DNA of 19,512 bases from Syntrophaceae bacterium UBA7544 (GCA_002479215.1 DLME01000044.1:1-19512), one strand, 5' to 3'; counted from the first letter of the stretch, positions 1 through 8,451 are shown. Notes: generated by a model from the letters alone, not told the origin. Numbers and translations are program-made.

Positions 1-338
1 GCACGGTTGCCGTGCTTGGCCACAACAATCCCCGCCGCGGCAACAACGAAAGCAGTTGTCGTCGAGATGTTGAACGTATTTAAGGAATCGCCCCCTGTGC
101 CGCAAGTATCCACAATGGTTGCCGAACAGGCATTGATCCGCGTTGCCTTCTGGCGCATGATGCGCGCCGCACCGGTCACTTCCTCCACCGTCTCCCCTTT
201 CATCCGCAAGGCAGTAATCAGAGCAGCAATTTGTGCAGGAGTAGCGTTGCCTTCCATAATTTCTCCCATAGCCGCCATCGTTTCCGCTTCGCGTAGATCT
301 ATTTTTTTAACGGCTTTTTCAATTGCTTCTTTGATCAT
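1..338 (-). CDS. trpD: anthranilate phosphoribosyltransferase, N-terminal part (partial, runs off the left edge)
   Basis: Transfers the phosphoribosyl group of PRPP to anthranilate, the second step of tryptophan synthesis from chorismate, in the cytosol. Only the first 112 residues are present. The helical N-terminal domain (about residues 1-70) is followed by the PRPP-binding loop [15 protein letters not shown] (79-93) and the conserved AKHGNR (107-112), both hallmarks of TrpD. The ATG at 338 overlaps the trpG stop in an ATGA arrangement (4-base overlap). An AAAGGAG sits 8 bases upstream, so translation is probably coupled to trpG. This is the third gene of the trpEGD unit, under the leader region at 2578-2817. 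The reading frame is intact as far as it can be seen. Confidence 0.95.
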   Translation of the reverse strand, partial: MIKEAIEKAVKKIDLREAETMAAMGEIMEGNATPAQIAALITALRMKGETVEEVTGAARIMRQKATRINACSATIVDTCGTGGDSLNTFNISTTTAFVVAAAGIVVAKHGNR

Positions 339-922
339 GACAAATGCTCCTTTCGTCCCGTATATTTTAAAAAGTTCCTGATGATGCGTTTGCCCTGCGG
401 CGTCAACACGGATTCCGGATGGAACTGAATGCCCTCTACCGGATATTCCCTGTGCCGCAATCCCATGATTTCACCTTCGGCAGTTTCGGCGCTGATCTCC
501 AGGCAATCAGGCAGAGACTCCCTCTTGACCAGCAGGGAATGATAACGGCCGGCAGAGAAGGGATTGGGCAGGCCGGCAAAAATTGTTTTACCGTCGTTAA
601 TGATCGGCGAGGTTTTTCCGTGCATAATGCGCGAAGCACGGATTATTTCGCCGCCGAAGGCATAGCCGATGGATTGATGCCCCAGACATATTCCCATAAT
701 CGGCACATTTTTGTAAAATTCACGGATAACATCAACTGTTATTCCCGCCTCGCAAGGAGAACAGGGACCCGGCGATAGAAATATGCTTTGAGGTTTCAGT
801 CTTTTTATTTCTTCGATCGCTATCCGGTCATTGCGGTGCACCTCGACATCTTCACCCATTTGTCCCAGATACTGCACAATATTAAATGTAAATGAATCGT
901 AATTATCAATCATCAAAATCAT
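335..922 (-). CDS. trpG: anthranilate synthase component II, glutamine amidotransferase
   Basis: Supplies ammonia from glutamine to TrpE for anthranilate synthesis. At 195 residues it has the normal length of a stand-alone TrpG/PabA. It starts [14 protein letters not shown], carries the oxyanion motif SPGPCSP (50-56) and the nucleophile in GICLGHQ (Cys79). The catalytic pair lies in GIQFHPES (His168, Glu170). TrpG and PabA cannot be told apart by motif, and in many bacteria one protein serves both. The position between trpE and trpD makes TrpG the natural name. It starts 3 bases after the trpE stop, with AGGAGA inside the end of trpE as ribosome-binding site, and overlaps trpD by 4 bases. The three genes are therefore tightly coupled. 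Confidence 0.96.
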   Translation of the reverse strand: MILMIDNYDSFTFNIVQYLGQMGEDVEVHRNDRIAIEEIKRLKPQSIFLSPGPCSPCEAGITVDVIREFYKNVPIMGICLGHQSIGYAFGGEIIRASRIMHGKTSPIINDGKTIFAGLPNPFSAGRYHSLLVKRESLPDCLEISAETAEGEIMGLRHREYPVEGIQFHPESVLTPQGKRIIRNFLKYTGRKEHLS

Positions 923-925
923 ATT

Positions 926-2431
926 TTATTTCTCCTGATTGCCGTTCTCCAGGACAAAGCCGCCGGCCGCCAGACGCACTGCCTGTTGCATTCCTCTGGC
1001 TTTATTCAGCGATTCCTGATGTTCCGATTCAGGATTGGAATCGTAAACAATTCCTGCTCCGGCCTGCACATAAATTTTGCCATTCTTTAAAACCATCGTC
1101 CGGATCGTAATGCAGAAATCCATATTACCGCTGAAGCTGAAATAACCCACCGCACCACCGTAGGGTCCCCTTTTTACTTTTTCCAGTTCGCTGATAATTT
1201 CCATCGCGCGGATCTTGGGAGCTCCGGTCAATGTTCCGGCGGGAAAGGTTGCCGCCAGAACATCAAACGCGTCTTTGCCTTTGGCCAGCTGTGCGCGAAC
1301 ATTGGATACCAAATGCATCACGTGCGAGTATTTTTCCACAACCATATATTGATTCACTTGAACACTGCCAGTTTGCGCAACTCGTCCGAGATCATTGCGC
1401 CCCAGATCGACCAACATCACATGCTCCGCCCGCTCCTTTTCATCGGAGAGCAACTCATCGGATAGTGCGCGATCTTCCTGCTCGGTTTTTCCTCTTCTTC
1501 TTGTTCCGGCAATAGGGCGCAATTCCATCGTTTCCTCCTCCTTGCGGACCATTACTTCCGGTGATGAGCCGATCAGGGTCAGATCATTCAGCTGAAGAAA
1601 GAACAGATATGGTGAGGGATTGATAAAGCGCAGCGCCCGGTAGAGATCAATGGAATTGCTGCGGCATTCAGTCTGAAAACGTTGAGAGAGCACAACCTGG
1701 ATGACATCTCCGGCAATGATGTATTCTTTGGCCTTCTCAATTACCGCCCTGTATTGGTCCGGAGTCATATTAGAGGCAAAGGATACATTTTTTACATCGG
1801 CAGACGTTATTGACCGCTGAGGCGCCACCGCTCCGATTGTTTCAATCATTGTGTCTATCTTCCGGCACGAAGCGGCATAACTCTCTTCAAGCGAAGCTGT
1901 TTCTTCCGTAAAGGCGCAGGCGACAACTTTAATTGTATGGCGTACATTATCAAAAATCATGATCGAATCGCTGATCACAAAAATAGCTTCATCCAAATCT
2001 AAATCATCCGGCGGGCTTGGCGGAAGCTTTTCAAAATAGTGCACCATTTCATACCCCAGGTAACCGACAGCTCCGCCGTAAAATCTGGGCAGACCCGGGA
2101 TAGAAACAGGCTGGTAACGATTCAGTAAGTCACGCAGCAAACCCAGCGGATTGCCTTTATGCTCACGGGTAGTTACTTTTCCCTTCTCCTGAACAAGGAC
2201 ATCCGCACCACGCACTCTGAAAACAACACCGGCGTCTGTGCCTAAAAATGAATACCTGCCCCATTTTTCACCGCCCTCGACACTTTCCAGCAGATAGACG
2301 TGGCTCTTATGTTGCAGTTTCATTAAAACGGAAACCGGTGTTTCCACATCGGCCAATATTTCCCGATAGACCGGAATCAAATTTCCGCTCTCCGCTAACT
2401 TCTCAAACTCGGCGAAACTGGGCTGATACAT
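926..2431 (-). CDS. trpE: anthranilate synthase component I
   Basis: Converts chorismate plus ammonia to anthranilate with TrpG, the committed and Trp-inhibited step of the pathway. The protein has 501 residues from the ATG at 2431. That start is preferred over an in-frame ATG at 2452 because AAGGAGAG precedes it at proper distance, while the earlier ATG has no good site. The N-terminal domain contains LLES (about 47-50), the segment known to bind feedback Trp. The C-terminal chorismate-binding domain shows GSSPEVMVR, RPIAGTRRRG, HVMLVDLGRNDLG, FPAGTLTGAPKIRAMEII and GAGIVYDSNPESE, all typical of TrpE rather than PabB. It is first in the trpEGD unit; the leader region 2578-2760 indicates control by attenuation. 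Confidence 0.97.
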   Translation of the reverse strand: MYQPSFAEFEKLAESGNLIPVYREILADVETPVSVLMKLQHKSHVYLLESVEGGEKWGRYSFLGTDAGVVFRVRGADVLVQEKGKVTTREHKGNPLGLLRDLLNRYQPVSIPGLPRFYGGAVGYLGYEMVHYFEKLPPSPPDDLDLDEAIFVISDSIMIFDNVRHTIKVVACAFTEETASLEESYAASCRKIDTMIETIGAVAPQRSITSADVKNVSFASNMTPDQYRAVIEKAKEYIIAGDVIQVVLSQRFQTECRSNSIDLYRALRFINPSPYLFFLQLNDLTLIGSSPEVMVRKEEETMELRPIAGTRRRGKTEQEDRALSDELLSDEKERAEHVMLVDLGRNDLGRVAQTGSVQVNQYMVVEKYSHVMHLVSNVRAQLAKGKDAFDVLAATFPAGTLTGAPKIRAMEIISELEKVKRGPYGGAVGYFSFSGNMDFCITIRTMVLKNGKIYVQAGAGIVYDSNPESEHQESLNKARGMQQAVRLAAGGFVLENGNQEK

Positions 2432-2490
2432 AGTTTCTCTCCTTGCTCCCATCCCCTGCCTGCTGCAGGGATTAATTCAACTAATGCCTC

Positions 2491-2567
2491 AAACATCGCT
2501 ACGCTCGTTTTCAGCGAGTTTCATTAATTCGACTTGCAAATTTCCATGTACTGCGTTTTGGAAATTT
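2491..2567. repeat. two adjacent inverted repeats in the trpE 5' untranslated region
   Basis: First element: AAAC-at-CGCT (2491-2500) pairs with AGCG-a-GTTT (2513-2521), flanked by direct copies of ATTAATTC (2471-2478 and 2523-2530). Second element: AAATTTCCA (2538-2546) pairs with TGGAAATTT (2559-2567). They lie between the second terminator (2578-2609) and trpE. They are not needed for attenuation as I understand it and may be small mobile-type palindromic repeats. A comparable element sits in the trpB2 leader at 12213-12244. Confidence 0.45.
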
Positions 2568-2577
2568 GAGTCTCATT

Positions 2578-2609
2578 AAAAAAAAGGCCGTGAAAAATTC
2601 ACGGCCTTT
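2578..2609 (-). terminator. second intrinsic terminator in the trp leader
   Basis: A perfect 12-bp stem, AAAGGCCGTGAA (2583-2594) with TTCACGGCCTTT (2598-2609), has a 3-base loop and is followed on the minus strand by eight T residues (2585-2578). It lies 19 bases after the terminator at 2621-2664 and before trpE. It can only be terminating leader transcripts. Confidence 0.85.
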
Positions 2610-2620
2610 ACAAATTGCTA

Positions 2621-2664
2621 AAAACAAAAAAGCCGTGAAGACCCAAGAGGTTCTCCACGGCTTT
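2621..2664 (-). terminator. trp attenuator (first intrinsic terminator of the leader)
   Basis: Stem AAAGCCGTG (2629-2637) with CACGGCTTT (2656-2664), extended by three pairs including one wobble to 2640/2653. A U-rich tail follows on the minus strand (2631-2621). The loop contains CCTCTTG (complement of 2644-2650), which can instead pair with CAAGGAGG in the leader-peptide coding region (complement of 2698-2705). A few further pairs use the GTGG of the terminator arm. This gives the mutually exclusive antiterminator expected of attenuation. Pairing was judged by eye, without energies. Confidence 0.8.
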
Positions 2665-2682
2665 GATTTCAATTAAAAAAGA

Positions 2683-2760
2683 TCAGCGGCGGATAAGCCT
2701 CCTTGAGAGGTTCCACCACCACCAATTATTAAGCGACAATATTTTAATCATTTGTGCCAT
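2683..2760 (-). CDS. trpL: trp operon leader peptide
   Basis: A 25-codon open frame starting MAQMIKILSLNN, then four consecutive Trp codons (W13-W16, 2724-2713) and an Arg-rich tail ending at TGA (2685-2683). GGAAAG lies upstream as a modest ribosome-binding site. It begins about 30 bases after the -10 box of the promoter at 2789-2817 and ends just before the attenuator hairpin. That is the classical arrangement in which a ribosome stalled at Trp codons changes RNA folding. The peptide has no expected function beyond its translation. Four Trp in a row in a 25-codon frame at this location is very unlikely by chance. Confidence 0.9.
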   Translation of the reverse strand: MAQMIKILSLNNWWWWNLSRRLIRR

Positions 2761-2788
2761 AAATACTTTCCAATTCTTAGTTGGTGCC

Positions 2789-2817
2789 TTTATAGCAATA
2801 TGCGAAATTTCTGTCAA
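2789..2817 (-). promoter_or_regulatory. sigma70-type promoter of the trp operon
   Basis: TTGACA (2817-2812), a 17-base spacer and TATAAA (2794-2789) on the minus strand, with an A-rich stretch just upstream of the -35 box. Transcription should begin near 2783, about 20 bases before the leader peptide start. No TrpR-operator-like palindrome overlaps it, so control is probably by attenuation alone. Confidence 0.8.
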
Positions 2818-2885
2818 GAATTTTTTCATGAATATATCATGCGGCAATTTATAAAAGAATATTTAAAATTGTTTTCTAATCCTGC

Positions 2886-2915
2886 TTGACACCGGCTTGG
2901 TTCTTTCGATATAAG
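2886..2915 (+). promoter_or_regulatory. putative sigma70 promoter of the cyclase gene
   Basis: TTGACA (2886-2891), an 18-base spacer and TATAAG (2910-2915). It is divergent from the trp promoter, with about 70 bases between the two -35 boxes. A start near 2922 leaves about 30 bases before the chosen ATG at 2953 and argues against the TTG at 2929. Confidence 0.5.
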
Positions 2916-2952
2916 TTTTGAACAAGTATTGGCATATTATAATGTGGGGTTT

Positions 2953-4407
2953 ATGGAATTACTTAACACAGCTCTCGCCTTCATTAAAAGCATCAGATTT
3001 CAAGATATTCTAGATATAGCTATAATTGCCTTGATGATCTTTGCTCTTTTGACCTGGTTCAAAACAAGGGCTTCCCGTTTCATGCTCATCGGAATAATAC
3101 TTCTTGGCGGCGTCTATATTGCCGCCCGTTTCTTTCAGCTTTATCTCACCACTATTGTTCTGCAATCTTTTTTTGCCATTGTGATTTTTGTTTTAGTCGT
3201 AATTTTTCAGGAAGACTTGCGCGGTTTTTTCGAAAAGCTTGCCCTGCTGGGGAATATAGGGAAAAAGTATCATCCGTTGTCCGAAATGGAAAAGACAGCG
3301 GAAATAATCGCGCAAACGGCGGCGAATTTAGCTAAAAGACATATTGGCGCCTTAATTGTCCTGCAAGGGAATGATCCTCTGGAAAGGCATATTAATGGCG
3401 GTAATCTGTTAGACGGCCTGGTCAGTGAACCTCTCTTAGAAAGCCTCTTTGATCCTCATTCCATCGGCCACGATGGAGCAATCATAATTAACGGTAATCG
3501 TATCGGGATGTTCGGTTGTCATCTGCCCCTTTCCATACATACCTCGAAGTACGGCAATATAGGATTGCGCCATACCGCGGCACTCGGCCTTGCGGAGCGT
3601 TCAGATGCACTTTGCATAGTGGTTTCCGAAGAGACCGGAACAATATCGATGGCTTATCAAGAGACTCTCACTAAAATTAACAATGCCGCCGCTCTGCACA
3701 ACGTGTTGGAGCAATTTTATATGCGCAATGCACCGAAGAAAACATCAAACCCTTCAGTTGCCTGGCTCAAAGAAAATACAAAGGAAAAAATTATCGCCCT
3801 GGGTATGGCTTGTATTTTATGGATTGCTTTCGGTTATCAGAGGGAAATTGTTCGCCGTGATTTCATCATTCCACTTGAATATAAAAATGTTCCGCAAAAT
3901 TGGCACATTGATGAACCGCGATTGACGGAAGCAAAAGTCATCCTTCAGGGACCGCAGCAAGCCTTTTATCTACTTGATGAGCGTTCGCTGAAATTGTCTC
4001 TGGATTTATCTCCTATAGCCGAAAAAAAACATGAATTTATCCTGGCCAAGGACATGGTCAATGCGCCGTCCAATTTATCGGTCACCGAAATCAGGCCCAC
4101 GACAACTTATATTTATGCTACTAAACTTATTTCATGGACTTTGTCTGTAAAAATCCGTACGCAAAACTCTTTGCCGAAAAACATTTCCCTGCAAAAGATT
4201 AGCATAACTCCAGCCAGGGTTCGGGTTTTGGTAGATTCCCGTGTTAATCCCGAGAAAATAGAAATCGAGACAGAACCGGTTGACCTGCAAAAAATATTTT
4301 TTACAACAACACTTGACACAAAAATTGTACTTCCCGCCGGAGTTTATTTCCCGGAAGGAAAGCCACAAAACACGCGTGTAATTATAAGAGTGAAACAAAA
4401 GCCATAG
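2953..4407 (+). CDS. cdaA: membrane diadenylate cyclase (CdaA type) fused to a YbbR/CdaR-like domain
   Basis: Makes the second messenger c-di-AMP from two ATP at the cytoplasmic membrane. Counting from the ATG at 2953 (484 residues), three membrane segments lie at about 18-36, 44-61 and 65-86. The DisA_N/DAC catalytic domain (about 110-240) follows, with HDGA (173-176), LRHTAALG (205-212; RHT where Bacillus CdaA has RHR) and SEETG (225-229). A fourth membrane segment (about 280-296) leads into a 180-residue beta-rich tail resembling YbbR repeats. In Firmicutes that domain is a separate regulator, CdaR. TTG 2929 and GTG 2944 are alternative in-frame starts; no start has a clear Shine-Dalgarno site. 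The catalytic call is firm; the YbbR call rests on architecture plus short pattern resemblance (IPLEYKNVP, ITPARVRV). No neighbouring c-di-AMP phosphodiesterase or glmM is visible. Confidence 0.9.
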   Translation: MELLNTALAFIKSIRFQDILDIAIIALMIFALLTWFKTRASRFMLIGIILLGGVYIAARFFQLYLTTIVLQSFFAIVIFVLVVIFQEDLRGFFEKLALLGNIGKKYHPLSEMEKTAEIIAQTAANLAKRHIGALIVLQGNDPLERHINGGNLLDGLVSEPLLESLFDPHSIGHDGAIIINGNRIGMFGCHLPLSIHTSKYGNIGLRHTAALGLAERSDALCIVVSEETGTISMAYQETLTKINNAAALHNVLEQFYMRNAPKKTSNPSVAWLKENTKEKIIALGMACILWIAFGYQREIVRRDFIIPLEYKNVPQNWHIDEPRLTEAKVILQGPQQAFYLLDERSLKLSLDLSPIAEKKHEFILAKDMVNAPSNLSVTEIRPTTTYIYATKLISWTLSVKIRTQNSLPKNISLQKISITPARVRVLVDSRVNPEKIEIETEPVDLQKIFFTTTLDTKIVLPAGVYFPEGKPQNTRVIIRVKQKP

Positions 4408-4421
4408 CGGTAAGATAAAAA

Positions 4422-4643
4422 ATGCTATCCAGAGTCGTGAAATGATCGAAAAAGGCCGGTTTTTCTCCCGGCAGCTTAATTCATATCGGCAACAGTTATG
4501 TAGGAAAATCGGAAATTAGCCTTATCCGTTATGACGAAACATTTTATCGGGAAAAGCATTTAGACATGCTGGCGGACACTAGTAATATTAATTTATTTCA
4601 AAAAAAAGAAATGGCCGTAGTGGAGGCAAAATTATTGCATTAG
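4422..4643 (+). pseudogene. corA: remnant of the 5' end of a corA magnesium/cobalt transporter gene
   Basis: From ATG 4422 the frame reads MLSRVVK, hits TGA at 4443-4445, then continues in the same frame for 65 codons to TAG at 4641. The continuation begins SKKAGFSPGSLIHIGN and later has EISLIRYDETFYREK. This matches the usual start of CorA proteins (KKAGLPPGTLVHIG, then an IxxIDYDE-like segment). About 45 residues are recognisable; the rest of the frame is not, and the entire central and membrane parts (GMN motif) are missing. It is therefore a broken, 3'-deleted gene. Identification is from memory of the family N-terminus. Confidence 0.65.
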
Positions 4644-4701
4644 ATCTAAAAATATGATGAAATCATTTATATTAGATTACAGAATTTAGGAGGCGTTCAG
4701 T

Positions 4702-5181
4702 ATGGGGGTTTTTGAAGCAAGTGATATAGTGGAAGTTGCCATCAGGATTGAAGAAAACGGCATTAACTTTTATAAATTTGCCGAACAGATTGCCAAACAG
4801 GAAGAAGCAAAAAAACTTTTTGCCCATCTGGCGCAGGCAGAAGTTGCTCATAAAAGAACTTTTGAAGGCATCTTTGCGAAGATGGAAAAATACAATCCAC
4901 CGGAGAGCTATGCAGGGGAATATAGCGATTATTTACGCGCCTATGTGGATAATAATATAATCTTTACTAAAGAAGCCATGGATAAAGAACTGTCCAAAGT
5001 GACCGATACCTTTGCCGCCTTTGATTTTGCCATCAAGCGTGAGTTGGATTCAATCCTTTATTATCATGAAATCAAAAAATTGGTGCCGGCAACTCAGCAT
5101 GCAACACTTGATCAGATTATTGACGAGGAAAGGAAACATTTTACGTTACTTACAGAAATGAAAAAACGCTTCAGGAAATAA
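4702..5181 (+). CDS. ferritin-like di-iron protein, rubrerythrin family (no rubredoxin domain)
   Basis: A soluble four-helix protein of 159 residues. Ligands typical of rubrerythrin-type di-iron sites are seen in order: Glu18 in IEENGINFY, Glu47 and His50 (EVAH), Glu114 in IKRELDS, and Glu143 and His146 (EERKH). This pattern suggests peroxide or oxygen detoxification in an anaerobe. There is no CxxC rubredoxin module, so electrons would come from another protein or the role may differ. AGGAGG lies about 8 bases before ATG 4702. The gene stands alone, after the corA remnant and convergent with the two-component operon. The upstream region contains ATGAT-gaa-ATCAT (4654-4666), a weak dyad that could bind a regulator. 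Confidence 0.85.
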   Translation: MGVFEASDIVEVAIRIEENGINFYKFAEQIAKQEEAKKLFAHLAQAEVAHKRTFEGIFAKMEKYNPPESYAGEYSDYLRAYVDNNIIFTKEAMDKELSKVTDTFAAFDFAIKRELDSILYYHEIKKLVPATQHATLDQIIDEERKHFTLLTEMKKRFRK

Positions 5182-5255
5182 TGATCAGCTATACCCACTG
5201 CTATATTGAATTGCCTTTTTTGGTTGTTCTCTGTCCAGGTTAGAAAGCGCATCAA

Positions 5256-6617
5256 TTAGGTCTTTAAGCCGTATTTTTTCAACTTGTAACGCAACATGCG
5301 TTCCGACATACCTAGAATCTCGGCGGCTTTTGTTTGGTTATCTTGAGCCTTTTCCATTGATTCGGCAATCAGTTTTTTTTCCAACTCTTCCACGGATTCC
5401 CGCAAAAGGCTGGCAGACTTCTTACCCGAATCGTGAGAAGGGGATGCCGATTTAAAGGGCAAGTCCTCCGTTGTAATGTATTCATTACGCGCAATAACCA
5501 CTGCCCTCTCTAAAATATTGACTAACTCGCGCACATTTCCCGGATAATCATATTTCAGAAGTGAGTCCCGTGCTTCGGCGGTCAAACCTTGAACATTTCT
5601 CCCATTTTCTCCGGCAAATTTATCAATGAAATGATCGATTAAAATGCGCAGGTCTTCTTTTCTCTCTCGCAGAGGGGGGAGCGACATGGTCACAACTTTC
5701 AACCTATAAAAAAGGTCCTCACGAAAAGTCCCTTCTTTGACCTGAATTTCCAAATCGCGATTTGTTGCGCTGATTACCCGGACATCAACGTGAATATCAA
5801 TATTACTGCCTAAACGCTGAAATTCGCGTTCCTGTATAAACCGCAGAAGTTTAACCTGCACTGTCGAGGGTAACTCTCCTATTTCATCAAGAAAAAGTGT
5901 TCCGCCATCTGCTTCTTCAAACCGACCGATCCGGCGGGAAGTCGCGCCGGTAAAAGCCCCCTTTTCATGACCGAACAATTCGCTCTCCAATAAATTTTCA
6001 TGCAGAGCTACACAATTAACAACAATAATCGGTTTATTCGCCCGTGGGCTTAATTGGTGAATCAGCCTAGCCAACAGCTCTTTTCCCGTTCCGCTTTCCC
6101 CTTGAATCAGAACAGATGCCTTGCTCGCGGCAACGCGCCCAGCCATATTAATCACTTCCGCCATCCGCGGGCTTTTGTAAACTATTTTATCGGCAGTGAC
6201 ACCTTTTTTGCCTAATTCTTCCCTTAAGAGCTTATTTTCCTGAAGGAGTTGTCTTCTTTCCGCTACCCGGTTGACCAGTATTAATAATTCGTCGAGTTCC
6301 ACCGGCTTGGTGATGTAGTCAATTGCTCCTACTTTTATGGCTTCAACTGCCGTTTCTATTGTGCCGTAAGCGGTAATGATAACTACATCTATTTCCGGAT
6401 TGATGCGCTTTATTTCTTTCAGTACCTCCAGTCCATCCATACCGGGCATTTTGTAATCCAGGAGGATTAAGTCAAAATGACCGTTCAAAACAGTTTTAAT
6501 AGCCTTTTTACCATTTTCCGCTTCCGCTACAACGTGACCTTCGGAAAGCAAAAAATCGCGCAGCATCTCCCTCTGGGATTGACCGTCTTCGACGATAAGA
6601 ATGCTTACTTTTTGCAT
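5256..6617 (-). CDS. sigma54-dependent response regulator, NtrC family
   Basis: Activates sigma54 RNA polymerase after phosphorylation by the kinase encoded just upstream. The 453 residues comprise three parts. The receiver domain (1-120) has acidic residues 10-11, phospho-acceptor Asp54, Thr82 and Lys104. The AAA+ domain (about 145-385) has Walker A GESGTGKE (173-180), the sigma54-contact loop GAFTGA (220-225) and Walker B LFLDEIGE (241-248). A Fis-type helix-turn-helix lies at about 415-450 ([21 protein letters not shown]). It starts 19 bases after the kinase stop, in one operon. No sigma54-driven gene is known for it, but the intergenic region beyond the kinase carries a fitting promoter (8695-8710) and a palindrome (8499-8514). 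The signal is unknown. Confidence 0.95.
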   Translation of the reverse strand: MQKVSILIVEDGQSQREMLRDFLLSEGHVVAEAENGKKAIKTVLNGHFDLILLDYKMPGMDGLEVLKEIKRINPEIDVVIITAYGTIETAVEAIKVGAIDYITKPVELDELLILVNRVAERRQLLQENKLLREELGKKGVTADKIVYKSPRMAEVINMAGRVAASKASVLIQGESGTGKELLARLIHQLSPRANKPIIVVNCVALHENLLESELFGHEKGAFTGATSRRIGRFEEADGGTLFLDEIGELPSTVQVKLLRFIQEREFQRLGSNIDIHVDVRVISATNRDLEIQVKEGTFREDLFYRLKVVTMSLPPLRERKEDLRILIDHFIDKFAGENGRNVQGLTAEARDSLLKYDYPGNVRELVNILERAVVIARNEYITTEDLPFKSASPSHDSGKKSASLLRESVEELEKKLIAESMEKAQDNQTKAAEILGMSERMLRYKLKKYGLKT

Positions 6618-6636
6618 GGGTAACTATCCCCCATAT

Positions 6637-8421
6637 TTACAGCCTTTCGCTCAATCTTTCACAAGGCAAAACAACTTCAAAGGTTGTTCCTTCGTCCTTC
6701 CGGCTGATCACCCTTATATCTCCTCCGTGGCCGCGGATGATCTCACTGGCCAAAGGTATGCCTAACCCCAAACCCTTTTCTTTTGTCGTGTATTCCGGGT
6801 TAAAAATCCTTTCGATTTCCTCAGCTGTCATACCGCAGCCCGTATCCGCAATACTTACAACAATATAATTTTTCCCTTCTTTATCCACCGTTATGGAAAT
6901 TTTACCTTCCGCAGGCATAGATTCCATGGCGTTTTTGATCAGGTTGAGAAATGCCTGCTGCAATTTATTTATATCTATCGGAATTATTGCCGGAGTCAGC
7001 CGCCATTTTGTTTCAATAGTAATACCGCGAGCCGAAGCCTCCTCTCGAATGAGACTGACAATTTTCTGTAAAATTTCCGTTATAGAAAAATCGCGCAGTT
7101 CCAATCTGCGGCTTTTAGAAAAAGAAAGAAACTCTTCAATGATTCCGTCAAGACGCTTAATTTCGTCTCTGATAACACCGGAAAGATTCTGAAAATCTTC
7201 GGCTTTACTTGAATCCACTGGAATGAAATCCCTCTTCAACCTCTGTGTGGCCATACTTATAGCATTTAAGGGATTGCGAATTTCATGTGCCACACCCGCC
7301 GCCAACTGCCCCAGGGAGGAAAGCCTTTCTGCTTTCTCCAACCGCCTTTCTATCTCAATAATTCCGGCCAGGTGGCGATTCTGGTCATGATAAAGCAGCC
7401 ACATAGATAATAAGGCAATGATGACAATAAAAAACATGAAGATAAAAATATTTTGGCGGTTTTCGGCAATGATTTTATCCATAGATCCCCGGTCGAGACC
7501 AATTCTCACGATACCAACCACCTTTTTATCCAAAGATAAGGGAGCGGCTAGATCCAAAATTTTGTCTTCGCCGGAATTCAACTTTCTGCTGGCAATTTTT
7601 ATTTTGCCCGTTAATATTTCCTTAAAATCGAAATCACTGTTTTTTAAACCTTGCATCGGCCGGCCGACACTGCTGAGCAGTTTTTCCTGATCATTGATAA
7701 TTTGTATGTAAACTATTCCATGACCTTCGCCGATTTTCTTTATTCCCTTTTCTACGGCAACTTTCAGGCTCCAATAGATTAATCCTTCTTTATCCAGGTT
7801 TATAACCACTGTGCCGCTGTTATCCTTACGTCTGAGCGCAACAAAGCCAATACCTTGTTTCTCGCGAATTTTTTCCATTATTTCAATAGTCGTTAAATTA
7901 CTGTTGCCTTTTTTCAGTTCTCTTGGATCCAGCATATCTGTCTGTAAAGGACTGCTTTCATATATTGCGTTTCCTTGCGGATTCAAGACGGCCAGATACC
8001 AAAAATTATTATCCGCAGCAAATTTCTTCAGATAATCATCATTTACTTTACCCTTTTTCCATTGTTCGCCTAACTTTCTCCCCATCTCTGTAATTGCTTC
8101 AATCACCCATTTTTTGGAATAAGCAGCTTCATCCTGACGGGAATCTTTCAAATTTGAACCTGCTTTTTCGGGCGTAGCAACTATACTTTTAAAATTTTCT
8201 TCCGTTAACCGCTGCAGAACGCTGATTGTGCTTAGCGCCTGATCTTCCATAAAACCTACGAGGTTGGTTTCACTTCTTCTAATATCCAACAACCCCATAA
8301 TCAAGATTAAGGCCACTAAAACAGCGCTGACAATACCCACCGCTAAAGGTTGGAGAAAACTATTGTTATACTTGCGGGCTTTACGCCCAACAATTAATTC
8401 TTTTTTTCTGAAAAAACGCAT
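6637..8421 (-). CDS. membrane sensor histidine kinase, NtrB/ZraS-like partner of the adjacent regulator
   Basis: A 594-residue inner-membrane kinase. Membrane segment 1 is at about 25-45. An extracytoplasmic region of about 280 residues (46-324) contains a Cache/PAS-like pattern (WYLAVLNPQGNAIYESSP). Membrane segment 2 (325-344) is followed by a short linker with no obvious HAMP, then HisKA with GVAHEIRNPLNA (His379). The HATPase_c domain has NLIKNAMES (N box, 493-501), DTGCGM (526-531) and GLGLGIPLASEI (550-561). AAGGAT precedes ATG 8421. It is first in an operon with the NtrC-type regulator, so phosphotransfer from His379 to Asp54 of that protein is expected. The ligand of the extracytoplasmic domain cannot be inferred. 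Confidence 0.93.
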   Translation of the reverse strand: MRFFRKKELIVGRKARKYNNSFLQPLAVGIVSAVLVALILIMGLLDIRRSETNLVGFMEDQALSTISVLQRLTEENFKSIVATPEKAGSNLKDSRQDEAAYSKKWVIEAITEMGRKLGEQWKKGKVNDDYLKKFAADNNFWYLAVLNPQGNAIYESSPLQTDMLDPRELKKGNSNLTTIEIMEKIREKQGIGFVALRRKDNSGTVVINLDKEGLIYWSLKVAVEKGIKKIGEGHGIVYIQIINDQEKLLSSVGRPMQGLKNSDFDFKEILTGKIKIASRKLNSGEDKILDLAAPLSLDKKVVGIVRIGLDRGSMDKIIAENRQNIFIFMFFIVIIALLSMWLLYHDQNRHLAGIIEIERRLEKAERLSSLGQLAAGVAHEIRNPLNAISMATQRLKRDFIPVDSSKAEDFQNLSGVIRDEIKRLDGIIEEFLSFSKSRRLELRDFSITEILQKIVSLIREEASARGITIETKWRLTPAIIPIDINKLQQAFLNLIKNAMESMPAEGKISITVDKEGKNYIVVSIADTGCGMTAEEIERIFNPEYTTKEKGLGLGIPLASEIIRGHGGDIRVISRKDEGTTFEVVLPCERLSERL

Positions 8422-8451
8422 TTTTATCCTTAAGGCCTCATTTTGCCGGTC

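Noticed and set aside
2929..2952. TTG at 2929 or GTG at 2944 as start of the cyclase gene
   Set aside because: The best promoter puts the transcript start near 2922, leaving no leader for the TTG. The protein from ATG 2953 already begins like other CdaA proteins. The GTG cannot be fully excluded.
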